DNA of 64,000 bases from Occultella gossypii (GTDB taxonomy: Bacteria; Actinomycetota; Actinomycetes; Actinomycetales; Beutenbergiaceae): contig NZ_JAGSHT010000007.1 of NCBI RefSeq assembly GCF_019947135.1, positions 231,052-295,051 on the forward strand, given 5' to 3'. A program made the position numbers and the translations under genes. Below, in pieces: positions 51,847 through 60,764 of the stretch (position 1 is its first letter; every line of letters begins with the position of its first letter). The notes under the pieces were generated by a model, which did not search any database, was not told the DNA's origin, and saw nothing but the letters and a program-made list of their open reading frames with translations.

Positions 51847-52581
51847 TCAACTGCCGGTCCGGAACATGTCCTCCTCGGGGGGGCGGATCGCGACGGCCGC
51901 GCCGTCGCCGTCCTCGTGGGTGACCAGGTGGCCGAGCCCCCGGACGACGGCGAACGGGCGACCCTTCGCCTTGCCGCGCACGAGGTCCGCGGCGCCGGCG
52001 ATCTCGTCGGCGACCGCAATCACGCTGGCGCGCAGGTCCCGGCCCTGCATGTCCTTCTGGCCGCGCAGGTCCTCCAGGACGTCGATGCCGGCCGCGCCGA
52101 TGGAGATGTCGGCGATGCCGCGACGCCACGGGCGGCCCACGGTGTCGGTGATCAGCACGCCGGGGCGCAGTCCGAGCCGGGCGTTCAGGCCGCGCCGGAT
52201 CCGCCGGGCCGAGGCGTCCGGGTCCTCCGGGAGCAGCAGCACGGTCCCGGGCAGCACGTTGGAGGCGTCCACGCCGGCGGCGGCCATCACCAAGCCCTGC
52301 CTGTTCTCCACGATCCGCAGCGTGGAGCCGTCCGGGTACTCGCGGGTCGCGACCACGCGCACCGTCTCGGCGGTGATCGCGGCTTCGCGGTCCTTGCCTG
52401 CCACGAGCCGGCCCTCGGACTTGGCCACGACCTTGGAGGCGATCACGATGATGTCCCCCTCGGCAAGCCCGGTCGAGCCGTCGGGCCAGGTCAAGGTGGC
52501 CAGGAGCGGGGTGAGCAGCGCGGCCAGGTCCGTCCCGGACGTGACCTCACCAACACCATCGGGCGCTTGGACGAGCAGCAT
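51847..52581 (-). CDS. cofE: Coenzyme F420-0:L-glutamate ligase
   Basis: 244 residues. GTP-dependent enzyme that adds glutamates to F420-0, the last step of F420 assembly. [58 protein letters not shown] and a final [18 protein letters not shown] are hallmark CofE blocks, and the length is normal for the single-domain form (no fused C-terminal FMN domain). The ATG follows directly on the stop of the Fgd-like gene (TGAATG), so the two are one transcript. No cofC, cofD, cofG or cofH is in the window. Confidence 0.93.
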   Translation of the reverse strand: MLLVQAPDGVGEVTSGTDLAALLTPLLATLTWPDGSTGLAEGDIIVIASKVVAKSEGRLVAGKDREAAITAETVRVVATREYPDGSTLRIVENRQGLVMAAAGVDASNVLPGTVLLLPEDPDASARRIRRGLNARLGLRPGVLITDTVGRPWRRGIADISIGAAGIDVLEDLRGQKDMQGRDLRASVIAVADEIAGAADLVRGKAKGRPFAVVRGLGHLVTHEDGDGAAVAIRPPEEDMFRTGS

Positions 52582-53580
52582 TCAGCGGACCACCTTCGGG
52601 AGGACGTCGCGGCCGAAGGTCTCGATCCAGTCCGTCTGGTTACGGCCGACGTTGTGCAGATAGATACGGTCGAATCCTAGGTCCGCGTAGGCCTGGATCG
52701 CGCGCAGGTGCACGTCCGGGTCCGCGGAGATCACGAGCCTGCCCTCGAAGTCCTCCGGACGGACCATCTTCGCCACCTGGGCGAACTCGAACGGCGACCG
52801 GATGTCCGCCTTCGGGAACCGCATCGCGCCGTTCGGCCACTGGGTCATCGCGTTCGTCAGCGCCTCGGCGTCGGTCGGCGCCCAGGACAGGTGCAGCCGC
52901 ACCACCCTCGTCATCGAGTCCGGCTCCCGGCCGGCCTCCTTCGCGCCGGCCGCGAACCGGTCGAGCAGGGTGGCCACCTTGTCCACCGGGGCGCCGATGG
53001 TGATCAGGCCGTCGGCGTGCTTGCCCGCGCGGCGCGCGGTCACCGGCCCCGCGGTCGCGATGAGGATCTCCGGCGCCACCTCGGGCATCGTCCACAACCG
53101 GGTCGATTCGAGCTTGAAGTACTCCCCGCTGTGCTTGTAGTCCCGTCCTGCGAGGGAGTTCGAGAACAGCCGGCCGATGATGTCCACCGCTTCGAACATC
53201 CGGTTGATCCGCTCCGGCGCCTCCGGCCAGTACCCACCGACGATGTGCTCGTTGATCGCCTCACCCGAGCCGATCCCGAGCCAGTGCCGGCCCGGGTACA
53301 TCGCCGCCAGGGTCGCGCTCGCCTGCGCGACCATGGCCGGGTGCCACCGGAACGTCGGGGTACTCACGCCCGGACCGATGTCGCCGGAGGTGCGCTCCCC
53401 GAGCGCGGCCAGCACGTTCCACACGAAGGACGCCTGACCCTGCGCGGGCACCCACGGCTGGTAGTGGTCAGCCGCCATCACCCCGGAGAACCCGTGCGCC
53501 TCCGCGTGGGCCGCGTGGGCGAGCACGTCCGTGGGATGGAACTGCTCGAGCATCGCCGCGTAGCCGATGGTCAACGTCAT
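52582..53580 (-). CDS. F420-dependent glucose-6-phosphate dehydrogenase-family (Fgd-like) LLM oxidoreductase
   Basis: 332 residues. Residues that in mycobacterial Fgd1 bind F420 and act in catalysis (His40, Trp44, Glu109) have counterparts here: ADHYQPW (His39, Trp43) and GSGEAINE (Glu107). The enzyme would reduce F420 with a sugar phosphate or related donor, supplying F420H2. The true substrate may differ, since several Fgd-like subfamilies exist. Leaderless-type start behind TAGGCT. Operon with cofE. Confidence 0.88.
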   Translation of the reverse strand: MTLTIGYAAMLEQFHPTDVLAHAAHAEAHGFSGVMAADHYQPWVPAQGQASFVWNVLAALGERTSGDIGPGVSTPTFRWHPAMVAQASATLAAMYPGRHWLGIGSGEAINEHIVGGYWPEAPERINRMFEAVDIIGRLFSNSLAGRDYKHSGEYFKLESTRLWTMPEVAPEILIATAGPVTARRAGKHADGLITIGAPVDKVATLLDRFAAGAKEAGREPDSMTRVVRLHLSWAPTDAEALTNAMTQWPNGAMRFPKADIRSPFEFAQVAKMVRPEDFEGRLVISADPDVHLRAIQAYADLGFDRIYLHNVGRNQTDWIETFGRDVLPKVVR

Positions 53581-53586
53581 GAAGCG

Positions 53587-53592
53587 AGCCTA
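53587..53592 (-). promoter_or_regulatory. -10 box (TAGGCT) for the Fgd-like gene/cofE operon
   Basis: TAGGCT, six bases (cgcttc), ATG at 53580; no ribosome binding site. Confidence 0.5.
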
Positions 53593-53663
53593 GGTCACGG
53601 TCGGCGACCGTCTCGTTGTCCATCGGTCGATGGACGTAGGTCTCGCGGATGCCAGCCACTGTC

Positions 53664-53676
53664 GGGAATGATTCCC
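53664..53676 (+). promoter_or_regulatory. Candidate Zur box, GGGAATGATTCCC
   Basis: Perfect palindrome with the AATGATT core of actinobacterial Zur operators, 82-94 bases before the zinc-free L33 gene. Zur would repress this gene when zinc is plentiful. Confidence 0.6.
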
Positions 53677-53757
53677 ACCTGCGCGCCGTTGAACGGGTGT
53701 CCGGCGCAGTGCCGGATGCCAGCGCGCGGGCAGCCCCGCGCAGAAGGAGAAGCGTCG

Positions 53758-53928
53758 ATGGCCTCGACCAGCAAGACCCTGCGACCGAAGATCACCCTGC
53801 GGTCCACCGCGGGCACCGGCTACGAGTACGTGTCCACCAAGAGCCGCCGCAACGATCCCGACCGGCTCGTGCTGACCAAGTTCGACCCGCGGGTGCGCCG
53901 GCACGTGGAGTTCCGCGAGGCGCGCTGA
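53758..53928 (+). CDS. rpmG: 50S ribosomal protein L33, cysteine-free paralogue
   Basis: 56 residues: [21 protein letters not shown], then [22 protein letters not shown]. It lacks the CxxC zinc pairs of the standard L33, so it is the C-minus form that replaces the zinc-binding one on ribosomes during zinc shortage. AGAAGGAG sits about seven bases before the ATG. The upstream Zur-like palindrome fits this regulation. Confidence 0.93.
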   Translation: MASTSKTLRPKITLRSTAGTGYEYVSTKSRRNDPDRLVLTKFDPRVRRHVEFREAR

Positions 53929-53989
53929 CCGCGCTGCTGCTCCGGTGGCGGGCGTCGACGCCCGCCTCCGGCAGTGCTGACGGCCGGGC

Positions 53990-54925
53990 TCAGTCGGCGG
54001 CGGGCGCCGACGTCCACTCGCCCGGGCGCTCGTGGGCCGGGTTCGCGACCCGCACCTGCGGCCAGAGTTCGGCCCAGCCGTCCTCGTCGAAGGTTCCGTC
54101 CGGGCACTCGAACCGCAGTTCGGTGGTGTCCAGGTAGGCGGTGCCCCAGTAGTCGAGCATCACTTCGGTGCGGGCGGCGCCGCGCACCACGGCACCCTCG
54201 GTGTTCGTCCAGTCGGAGGTGAGCAGGTTGGTCCGGTCCTGCGGGTCGGCGTCCGCAGCGGCGCCGTTGAACAGGGCGAGGTCGGTCGCCGCCGAGGCAC
54301 CGGCGCCGCCGTCCGCAGCCTGGTGCCCGGTGAGGGTCGTCGCGGACAGCTCACGGGCGTTGCCGGCCTCGCGCGGGTTCACCGGATCCTCCCCCGCGCT
54401 CGCGCGGGTCAAGTAGGTGCACCGGCCGACCAGGATCTCGGCCCATCCGTCCGCCGTCACGGCACCATCGCCCCGGGTATAGCCCGGCGGCGGCCGCAGC
54501 AGTGTGGGCGGTGTCGGCGCCGGCGTGGCCCCCGGGTCGGTGGGTGCGTCGGTCGGCTCCGGGGAGGGTGACGTCGTCGGATCGGACGTGGTCGGGCCCG
54601 ACGTGGGCGTCTCGGCGCCCGGGTCGGAGGTGGTCGGGTCCGGCGTGGGCGTCGTGGCCGGCTCGCTCGGCTCCGGCGTGCCGGGGTCTGCGGACGTCGC
54701 TCCCGGAGCCGGGGTGCCGGTGCTGCCCGGCGTGGTGGACGACGGCGTGTCCCCCGGTCCGTCGCCCTGGCTCTCCTCGGGCGTGGGGTCGGTCTGCTGG
54801 GGTGCCGCGGGCGTGATCGGTTCCTCCGGTGGGAGGGTCTGCTCGGCGGCGCAGCCCGCGAGCGCCACGATGCTCGCCAGGGTCAGCCCGACGATGGCGC
54901 GGCGCATCCGCAACACTCCCGCCAT
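53990..54925 (-). CDS. Lipoprotein with long Pro/Thr/Ser linker
   Basis: 311 residues. Lipobox LAGC (about residues 22-25), then a repetitive Pro/Thr/Ser/Asp linker to about residue 150 with recurring TSDP and TPxP units, probably a cell-wall spanner. The C-terminal domain of about 150 residues has two cysteines (GRCTYL; FECPDG) and no recognised family. ATG at 54925 behind GAGGGGAAG. The repeated linker gives a low-complexity DNA stretch at 54540-54700. Function unknown. Confidence 0.8.
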   Translation of the reverse strand: MAGVLRMRRAIVGLTLASIVALAGCAAEQTLPPEEPITPAAPQQTDPTPEESQGDGPGDTPSSTTPGSTGTPAPGATSADPGTPEPSEPATTPTPDPTTSDPGAETPTSGPTTSDPTTSPSPEPTDAPTDPGATPAPTPPTLLRPPPGYTRGDGAVTADGWAEILVGRCTYLTRASAGEDPVNPREAGNARELSATTLTGHQAADGGAGASAATDLALFNGAAADADPQDRTNLLTSDWTNTEGAVVRGAARTEVMLDYWGTAYLDTTELRFECPDGTFDEDGWAELWPQVRVANPAHERPGEWTSAPAAD

Positions 54926-55020
54926 AGACTTCCCCTCGTCCTCGGATCCTCCCCCTACGCCCCCCGGCGATCCGAGTGTGCCACGCCGAATCGCGAATGG
55001 CACCCGTGGCGTGAGATAAC

Positions 55021-56358
55021 TCACTCGGCGTGCAGGACCGCCGCGATCTGAGGGCTGGCGGCCGTGTAACCGTCCAGGAGACGCCGGGCCAGGTCCACCG
55101 AATCCACCAACGGGTGCACCGCGAACGCCCGCCAGGCGAGGTCGCGCGAGCCGGTCCGAGCGGCCTCGATGAGCAGCCGGTCCGCGGCCTTGACCGCCGT
55201 GACCAGGCCCAGCTCGTCCAGGCTCAGCGGCGACAGCGGCACCATCGGCACCACCCCCGAGGAGTCCACGCGGCAGGGCACCTCGATCACCGCGTCGTCC
55301 GGCAGCGTCGGGATGATGCCGTTGTTCGCGACGTCCAGGATCATCGACGCGCGCTCGCCCGCGAGCAGGGCCGCCATCAGGTCGACGGCCACCTCGTGGT
55401 AACCGCCGCCCTCGACGTCATCCTGCTCCCGCTCGCCCTCGCGAGCCTCGGCCATGTAGGTGGCCTCCCGCTCGTGCAGGGTCTCGTCCCACGCGGCTCG
55501 GGCGCCAGCGCTGGTGCCCGCGCGCGCGTAGAACGCCGACTGCTGGGCGTCGAGGAACTCACCACGGGTCCGCTCGGCACCGGAGATCCGGGCCGCCGCC
55601 TCCCGCGCGAAGTAGTAGTAGTACAGGTACTCGTTCGGGATGGCCCCCAGCGTCCGGACCCACGCCGGTCCCAGGGTGCGCGCCTCCTCGATCGAGGCGA
55701 GCAGCCCGTCGTCGGCGAGCAGCTCGGGAAGGCGATCGACGCCGTCGACCCGCATTGAGTGCAACCACCCGAGGTGGTTCAGCCCCACGTAGTCGACGAC
55801 GGCGTCGGCGAGGTCCACGCCGAGGGTCCGGGCGACCCGCCGGACCAGGCCGATCGGGGTGTCGCAGATGCCGACCACCCGGTCCCCCAGGTGGGTCCGC
55901 ATCACCTCGGTGATGATGCCCGCGGGGTTGGTGAAGTTGATGGTCCAGGCCTGCGGTGCGAGCGCCGCGATGCGGGCGGCGACGTGGTCCATGACGGGCA
56001 CGGTGCGCAGGGCGTAGGCCAGACCGCCCGCGCCGATCGTCTCCTGGCCGAGCAGGCCGAGGCCGAGGGCGACCCGTTCGTCGACGGTGCGCCCGTGCGT
56101 GCCGCCCACCCTGATCGCGCTGAACACGACGTCGATGCCGGCGACGGCGGAGTCCAGGTCCGCGGCAATGGTCACCGTGGGCGGGTGCGGCAGGTCGGCG
56201 GCCATGCCGTCGAGGACGGCCGCCATGGTCCGCAGCCTGGCCGGGTCGGTGTCCTGCAGCACGACCTCGGTGGTGCCCACGCGGTCGTTGGCGCGGGCCA
56301 GCGCCGAGTAGACCAGCGGCACCCGGAACCCGCCGCCGCCGAGGATGGCAATTCTCAT
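55021..56358 (-). CDS. Glycoside hydrolase family 4, probable 6-phospho-beta-glucosidase
   Basis: 445 residues, the family length. NAD-binding start RIAILGGGGFRVPLVY; INFTNPAGIITE, GICDTPIGLVRR (metal-binding cysteine) and GLNHLGWLHSM (metal histidine) mark the NAD/Mn-dependent GH4 mechanism. The FRVPLVY variant is usual in CelF/LicH-type 6-phospho-beta-glucosidases. ATG 56358 with TACGTT six bases upstream. Divergent from the PfkB kinase and sugar ABC genes with only 19 bases between starts. Confidence 0.9.
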   Translation of the reverse strand: MRIAILGGGGFRVPLVYSALARANDRVGTTEVVLQDTDPARLRTMAAVLDGMAADLPHPPTVTIAADLDSAVAGIDVVFSAIRVGGTHGRTVDERVALGLGLLGQETIGAGGLAYALRTVPVMDHVAARIAALAPQAWTINFTNPAGIITEVMRTHLGDRVVGICDTPIGLVRRVARTLGVDLADAVVDYVGLNHLGWLHSMRVDGVDRLPELLADDGLLASIEEARTLGPAWVRTLGAIPNEYLYYYYFAREAAARISGAERTRGEFLDAQQSAFYARAGTSAGARAAWDETLHEREATYMAEAREGEREQDDVEGGGYHEVAVDLMAALLAGERASMILDVANNGIIPTLPDDAVIEVPCRVDSSGVVPMVPLSPLSLDELGLVTAVKAADRLLIEAARTGSRDLAWRAFAVHPLVDSVDLARRLLDGYTAASPQIAAVLHAE

Positions 56359-56377
56359 GTCCGCAACGTAGCCCACC

Positions 56378-57577
56378 ATGGCAGACTCCCTACTCACCAT
56401 GATCTACCCCGCCAGGCCGCCCGCCGCCGCCCCTGTCCCACCCACGCTCGACGTGCTGCTGGCCGGGACCGTCTTCTTCGACCTGGTCTTCACCGGGTTC
56501 CCGGTCCCGCCGGCACCGGGAACGGAGGTCTGGACCGAGGGCATGGGCTCCTCCCCCGGCGGCATCGCGAACCTGGCCGTGGCGACCGCACGCCTCGGCC
56601 TGCGCACCGGCCTGGCGGCCGGCTTCGGCGACGACCTGTACGGCGACTGGATGTGGTCGGTGCTGCGCGACCAGGAGCACGTGGACCTGAGCCGGTCCCG
56701 GCGCTTCCACGACTGGCACACCCCGGTCACCGTCTCCCTCGCGCTGGACGACGACCGGTCGATGGTGACTCACGGGCACCCCGCGCCCGAGCCGATCACC
56801 GACCTGCTCTCGCCGCCGCCGCGCACCCGCGCGGTGCTCGCCGACCTCGGCGACCCGGAGTTGCGGGAGGCATCCTGGTGGCGCGAGGCCGCCAGGGACG
56901 GCGCGCTCATCTTCGCCGACGCCGGCTGGGATCCCGAGCAGCAGTGGGACCGGCGGATCCTCACCGATCTCGCCGACTGCCACGCGTTCACCCCGAACGC
57001 CGAGGAGGCGATGGGCTACACCCGCACCACGACCCCCGAGGCGGCCCTGGTGGCACTCGCCGATCACGTGCCACTCGCGGTGGTCACCCGCGGACACAAG
57101 GGCGTGATCGCCATCGACTCCTCCACCGGGGAGCGGGCGGCGGCGCCTTCGCTGCGGGTCGGTGCGATCGACCCGACCGGCGCCGGCGACGTGTTCGCCG
57201 CGGCCCTGGTGCTGGGCACCCTGCGCGGCTGGCCGCTGCAGAAGCGGCTCCGGTTCGGCGTGCTCTGCTCGGCGCTGGCCGTGCAGCAGTTCGGCGGCTC
57301 GCTGGCCGCGCCCGGGTGGGGCGACCTCGCCGACTGGTGGCGCCTGACGAAGGAGCACGCGGCCGCCGGCAAGCCCGATGCCCGTGAGACCGTGACCCAC
57401 TACGGCTTCATGGAGGAGTGCCTGAAGGGTGTGGACACCCGCCGGGTGCGACGGGCCGAGGCCACGATCGCCCGGTTCTCGGACGCGGACGTCGCCACCG
57501 ACGAGCCCGTCGCCCAACCTGCGCTGCGCTATCCGCCGCCGCCCCCGCGACCTGACGGGCCGCCGTCGACCCGCTGA
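56378..57577 (+). CDS. PfkB-family carbohydrate kinase
   Basis: 399 residues (long for PfkB because of a C-terminal extension of about 80, ending in a Pro-rich tail). N-terminal DVLLAGTVFFDLVFTGFP and GGIANLAVATARLGLRTGLAAGFGDD; signature IDPTGAGDVFAAALVLG with the catalytic aspartate. It probably phosphorylates the sugar imported by the ABC system that follows, perhaps giving the GH4 enzyme its phosphorylated substrate. ATG 56378, alternative 56399; no clear ribosome binding site for either. Confidence 0.87.
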   Translation: MADSLLTMIYPARPPAAAPVPPTLDVLLAGTVFFDLVFTGFPVPPAPGTEVWTEGMGSSPGGIANLAVATARLGLRTGLAAGFGDDLYGDWMWSVLRDQEHVDLSRSRRFHDWHTPVTVSLALDDDRSMVTHGHPAPEPITDLLSPPPRTRAVLADLGDPELREASWWREAARDGALIFADAGWDPEQQWDRRILTDLADCHAFTPNAEEAMGYTRTTTPEAALVALADHVPLAVVTRGHKGVIAIDSSTGERAAAPSLRVGAIDPTGAGDVFAAALVLGTLRGWPLQKRLRFGVLCSALAVQQFGGSLAAPGWGDLADWWRLTKEHAAAGKPDARETVTHYGFMEECLKGVDTRRVRRAEATIARFSDADVATDEPVAQPALRYPPPPPRPDGPPSTR

Positions 57578-57603
57578 CCCATCCCCGAAACGCAAGGACG
57601 ATC

Positions 57604-58971
57604 ATGAACCGCAATGCTTTGAAGATCTCGACGGCGGTGCTCGCCGCCGGCGTGCTGCTCGCCGCCTGCGCCCCCGGCTCGGGCTCGGAGGATCCCCCGG
57701 AGTCCGAGGACCGGGAGATCTCGACCGACCTCGCCGCCCTCGGGGATATCACGCTGACCGTGTGGGACCAGGAGACCCGCGGCGGCCAGGACGAGCAGAT
57801 GACGCAGTTGAACGACGCGTTCATGGAGGCCTACCCGAACATCACCATCGAGCGGCTCTCGCAGTCCTTCGACGACCTCGAGACGACCCTGCGCGGTGCC
57901 CTCACCGGGGACGACGCCCCAGACGTGGTGCAGGCCAACAACTCCCGCGGCACCATGGGCGCGTTCGTCGGCGCCGACCTGCTGCTGGACCTGACCCCGT
58001 ACGCGGACGCCTACGGCTGGACCGACCGGTACTCGGAATCGGTGCTGGCGGCCTCGACCTACTCCGCGGACGGCGTGACGTTCGGCGAGGGCAACATCTA
58101 CGGGCTGCCGCAGGTCGGTGAGATCGTTGGGATCTTCTACTCCCGGGCCGCGCTGAGCGCCGCGGGCATCGACGAGGCGGCGCTGACGGGCGGCACCTGG
58201 GCGGACTTCACCGCCGCGCTGGCGAGCGCGCAGGCCGCCGGTCAGGTGCCGATCCAGCTCGGCAATCTGGACGGCTGGCCGGCCGTGCACGTGTTCGGCC
58301 CGATCCAGGGCCAGCACGTGCCCGCGGACCAGATCGCCGCCCTCGGGCAGGGCAACGCGGGCGCCTCCTGGCTCACCCCCGAGAACGAGGCCGCGGCCGC
58401 CGAGCTGCAGGGCTGGGTGGAGTCCGGCTACTTCAACGAGGGCCCGAACGGCACCGACTACGACGCCGCCTGGGCCTCCTTCGGGGAGGGCACCGGCACG
58501 TTCCTGATCGGTGGTTCCTGGCTCGCCGCGGACCTCGAGGCGGCCATGGGCGAGGACGTCGGCTTCATGGCGCCGCCGCCCGCGGAGGCCGGCGGACAGC
58601 GCGCCACCACCGGTGCGACGGGACTCCCGTTCGCCGTCACGGCGCAGAGCCCGAACGCGGACGCCGCGGCCGGGTACATCGACTTCATCACCAGCGACGA
58701 CGCGATGGCGGTCCTCGCCGAGACCGGCAACATGCCGGTGAACCGGACCGCCGAGCTGGCCCCGGAGTCCGGGGTGAACGCGGACATCTTCGCGGCGTTC
58801 GGCGATGTCAGCGAGAACGGGCACCTGCTGCCGTACCTGGACTGGGCGACCCCGACCATGGGTGACACGATCGGCGCGGCACTGCAGGACCTGATCGCCG
58901 CCCAGACGGACCCGGCGCAGTTCACGCAGGTCCTGGAGGACGACTACAGCGCGTTCGTCGCTGAAGGCTGA
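57604..58971 (+). CDS. Extracellular sugar-binding lipoprotein of an ABC transporter
   Basis: 455 residues. Lipobox LAAC (about residues 19-22), family 1 solute-binding protein (ITLTVWDQETRGGQDEQMTQLNDAFMEAYPNI; GLPQVGEIVGIFYSR; NMPVNRTAE). 26 bases after the kinase gene with AAGGAC before the ATG, so in one operon with it and the two permeases. Ligand likely a beta-glucoside or cello-oligosaccharide by context. Confidence 0.93.
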   Translation: MNRNALKISTAVLAAGVLLAACAPGSGSEDPPESEDREISTDLAALGDITLTVWDQETRGGQDEQMTQLNDAFMEAYPNITIERLSQSFDDLETTLRGALTGDDAPDVVQANNSRGTMGAFVGADLLLDLTPYADAYGWTDRYSESVLAASTYSADGVTFGEGNIYGLPQVGEIVGIFYSRAALSAAGIDEAALTGGTWADFTAALASAQAAGQVPIQLGNLDGWPAVHVFGPIQGQHVPADQIAALGQGNAGASWLTPENEAAAAELQGWVESGYFNEGPNGTDYDAAWASFGEGTGTFLIGGSWLAADLEAAMGEDVGFMAPPPAEAGGQRATTGATGLPFAVTAQSPNADAAAGYIDFITSDDAMAVLAETGNMPVNRTAELAPESGVNADIFAAFGDVSENGHLLPYLDWATPTMGDTIGAALQDLIAAQTDPAQFTQVLEDDYSAFVAEG

Positions 58972-59018
58972 GCGAGGGTGCACGACGCGACGGGCCGGGC
59001 ACAGACTGCGGGCGCACG

Positions 59019-59888
59019 ATGAGGCACCAGCGCCGCTACCTGCCGTACCTGTACCTGGCCCCCGCCCTGCTGCTGTTCGGCGGGTTCCTGATCTACCCGC
59101 TGATCCGGTCGGTGCAGTTCTCCCTGTTCTCCTGGGACGGTCTCGGGGCGTCGGAGTTCGTCGGGTTCGACAACTACGTGGAACTGTTCACCGACGAGGT
59201 GCTCCGGGCCGCGTTCGGGCACGCCCTCGTGCTGATCTTCTTCTTCAGCGTGCTGCCGCTGGTGCTCGGCCTGGTGGTCGCGGCGATCCTGAACCGGGCG
59301 CAGGTGCGCGGCCTCGGTCTGTTCCGGACCGTGGTGTTCCTGCCGCAGGTCCTGGCCATGGTGGTCGTGGCGGTGGCGTGGCGGCAGATCTACGCCCCCG
59401 ACGGCAGCCTCAACACCGCGCTGCGCGCCCTCGGCCTCGATGCGCTCACCCGGACCTGGCTCGGTGACTACACGTGGACGCTGCCGGCGGTGGGGATCGT
59501 CGGCACCTGGGTGCAGACCGGGCTCGTCACGGTGCTGCTGCTGGCCGGGATGGGGCGGGTGCCGCGGGAGCTGTTCGAGGCGGCCCGGCTCGACGGCGCC
59601 GGGGCGATCCGGGAGTTCTTCGCGATCACACTGCCGAGCGTGCGCGGGGAGATCGCGGTGGCCCTGACCCTCACGATCGTGGCCGCGCTGAAGACGTTCG
59701 ACCTCGTCTACGTGACCACCGGCGGCGGCCCCGGCAACTCCACCACGGTGCCCGCCTACGAGGTGTTCCAACGGGCGTTCCGGGAGGGCGCGGTGGGCTC
59801 GGCGGCCGCGATCGCCGTCGCCCTCACGGCGATCATCTTCGTGCTGAACGTGATCGTGAACCGGATCGCCGAGGGGCGTGAGGAATGA
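59019..59888 (+). CDS. Sugar ABC permease (MalF-like)
   Basis: 289 residues, six membrane helices. EAA loop LFEAARLDGAGAIREFFAITLPSVRGE; YVTTGGGPGNST is a MalF-type ending. Overlaps the next permease (ATGA). No ATPase in the cluster, so a shared MsiK-type ATPase is assumed. Confidence 0.93.
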   Translation: MRHQRRYLPYLYLAPALLLFGGFLIYPLIRSVQFSLFSWDGLGASEFVGFDNYVELFTDEVLRAAFGHALVLIFFFSVLPLVLGLVVAAILNRAQVRGLGLFRTVVFLPQVLAMVVVAVAWRQIYAPDGSLNTALRALGLDALTRTWLGDYTWTLPAVGIVGTWVQTGLVTVLLLAGMGRVPRELFEAARLDGAGAIREFFAITLPSVRGEIAVALTLTIVAALKTFDLVYVTTGGGPGNSTTVPAYEVFQRAFREGAVGSAAAIAVALTAIIFVLNVIVNRIAEGREE

Positions 59889-60703
59889 TCACCTCCGGCA
59901 CAGAACGCGCCCTGAACTACGTGATCCTGATCGTGTTCGCGGCGTTCGCGCTCGCCCCGATCGTCACGGTGCTGGCCGCGGCGCTCTCACCGCAGTCCGC
60001 CGCCGCCTCACCCGGGATCCTCGGGCTGCACCCGGAGAACTTCGTCGACGCCTGGACCGAGGGCGAGTTCTCGCGATACCTGCGCACGTCGCTGCTGGTG
60101 TCGGTGACCGTGGTGTCGGTGGCCGTGGTCGCGTCCATCCTGTCCGGGTTCGCGTTCGGCACGATGAGGTTCGCCGGCTCGCGGGCACTGTTCTACCTGT
60201 TCCTGCTCGGCATCATGGTGCCGACCGAGGCGATCGTGGTGCCACTGTTCTACGACCTGCGCGACCTCGGGCTGACAAACACGCTGTGGGCCGTGGCACT
60301 GCCGCAGATCGCCCAGTCGGTCGCGTTCGGCACCTACTGGATGCGCGCGTACTTCCGGACCAGTCCGCCGTCGCTGATCGAGGCCGCCACCCTCGACGGC
60401 GCCAGCCCACGCCGCGTGCTGTGGTCGATCCTCGTGCCGATCGGTCGGCCGGCGGTCATGACCCTGACCGTGCTGGCGTTCATGTGGACCTGGAACGAGT
60501 TCCTGATCCCGCTGGTGATGAGCCCGAACGGGGAGTTCCGCACCGCCCCGCTCGCGCTGGCGATCTTCAAGGGACAGCACGTACAGGCGACTGCGCTGCT
60601 GGCCGCTGCCGCGGTGCTGGTGGCCCTTCCGGTGGTGATCCTGTACCTGTTCGCGCAGCGGTCCTTCATCCGCGGCATGCTGGAGGGTGCCGTGCGGGAG
60701 TAG
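59885..60703 (+). CDS. Sugar ABC permease (MalG-like)
   Basis: 272 residues, six membrane helices. Docking loop LIEAATLDGASPRRVLWSILVPIGRP; final FIRGMLEGAVRE as in MalG-type subunits. Last gene of the kinase/ABC operon. Confidence 0.93.
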   Translation: MITSGTERALNYVILIVFAAFALAPIVTVLAAALSPQSAAASPGILGLHPENFVDAWTEGEFSRYLRTSLLVSVTVVSVAVVASILSGFAFGTMRFAGSRALFYLFLLGIMVPTEAIVVPLFYDLRDLGLTNTLWAVALPQIAQSVAFGTYWMRAYFRTSPPSLIEAATLDGASPRRVLWSILVPIGRPAVMTLTVLAFMWTWNEFLIPLVMSPNGEFRTAPLALAIFKGQHVQATALLAAAAVLVALPVVILYLFAQRSFIRGMLEGAVRE

Positions 60704-60764
60704 CGGCCGTAGGCTGGGACCCGCGGCCGCGAGCGGCGCGGCCTCGACGTGGAGGTGGCTGGCG

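Noticed and set aside
54540..54700. Short repeated units resembling a repeat array
   Set aside because: They encode the Pro/Thr/Ser/Asp linker of the lipoprotein; units are irregular, in frame and have no spacers, so it is neither CRISPR nor a mobile repeat.
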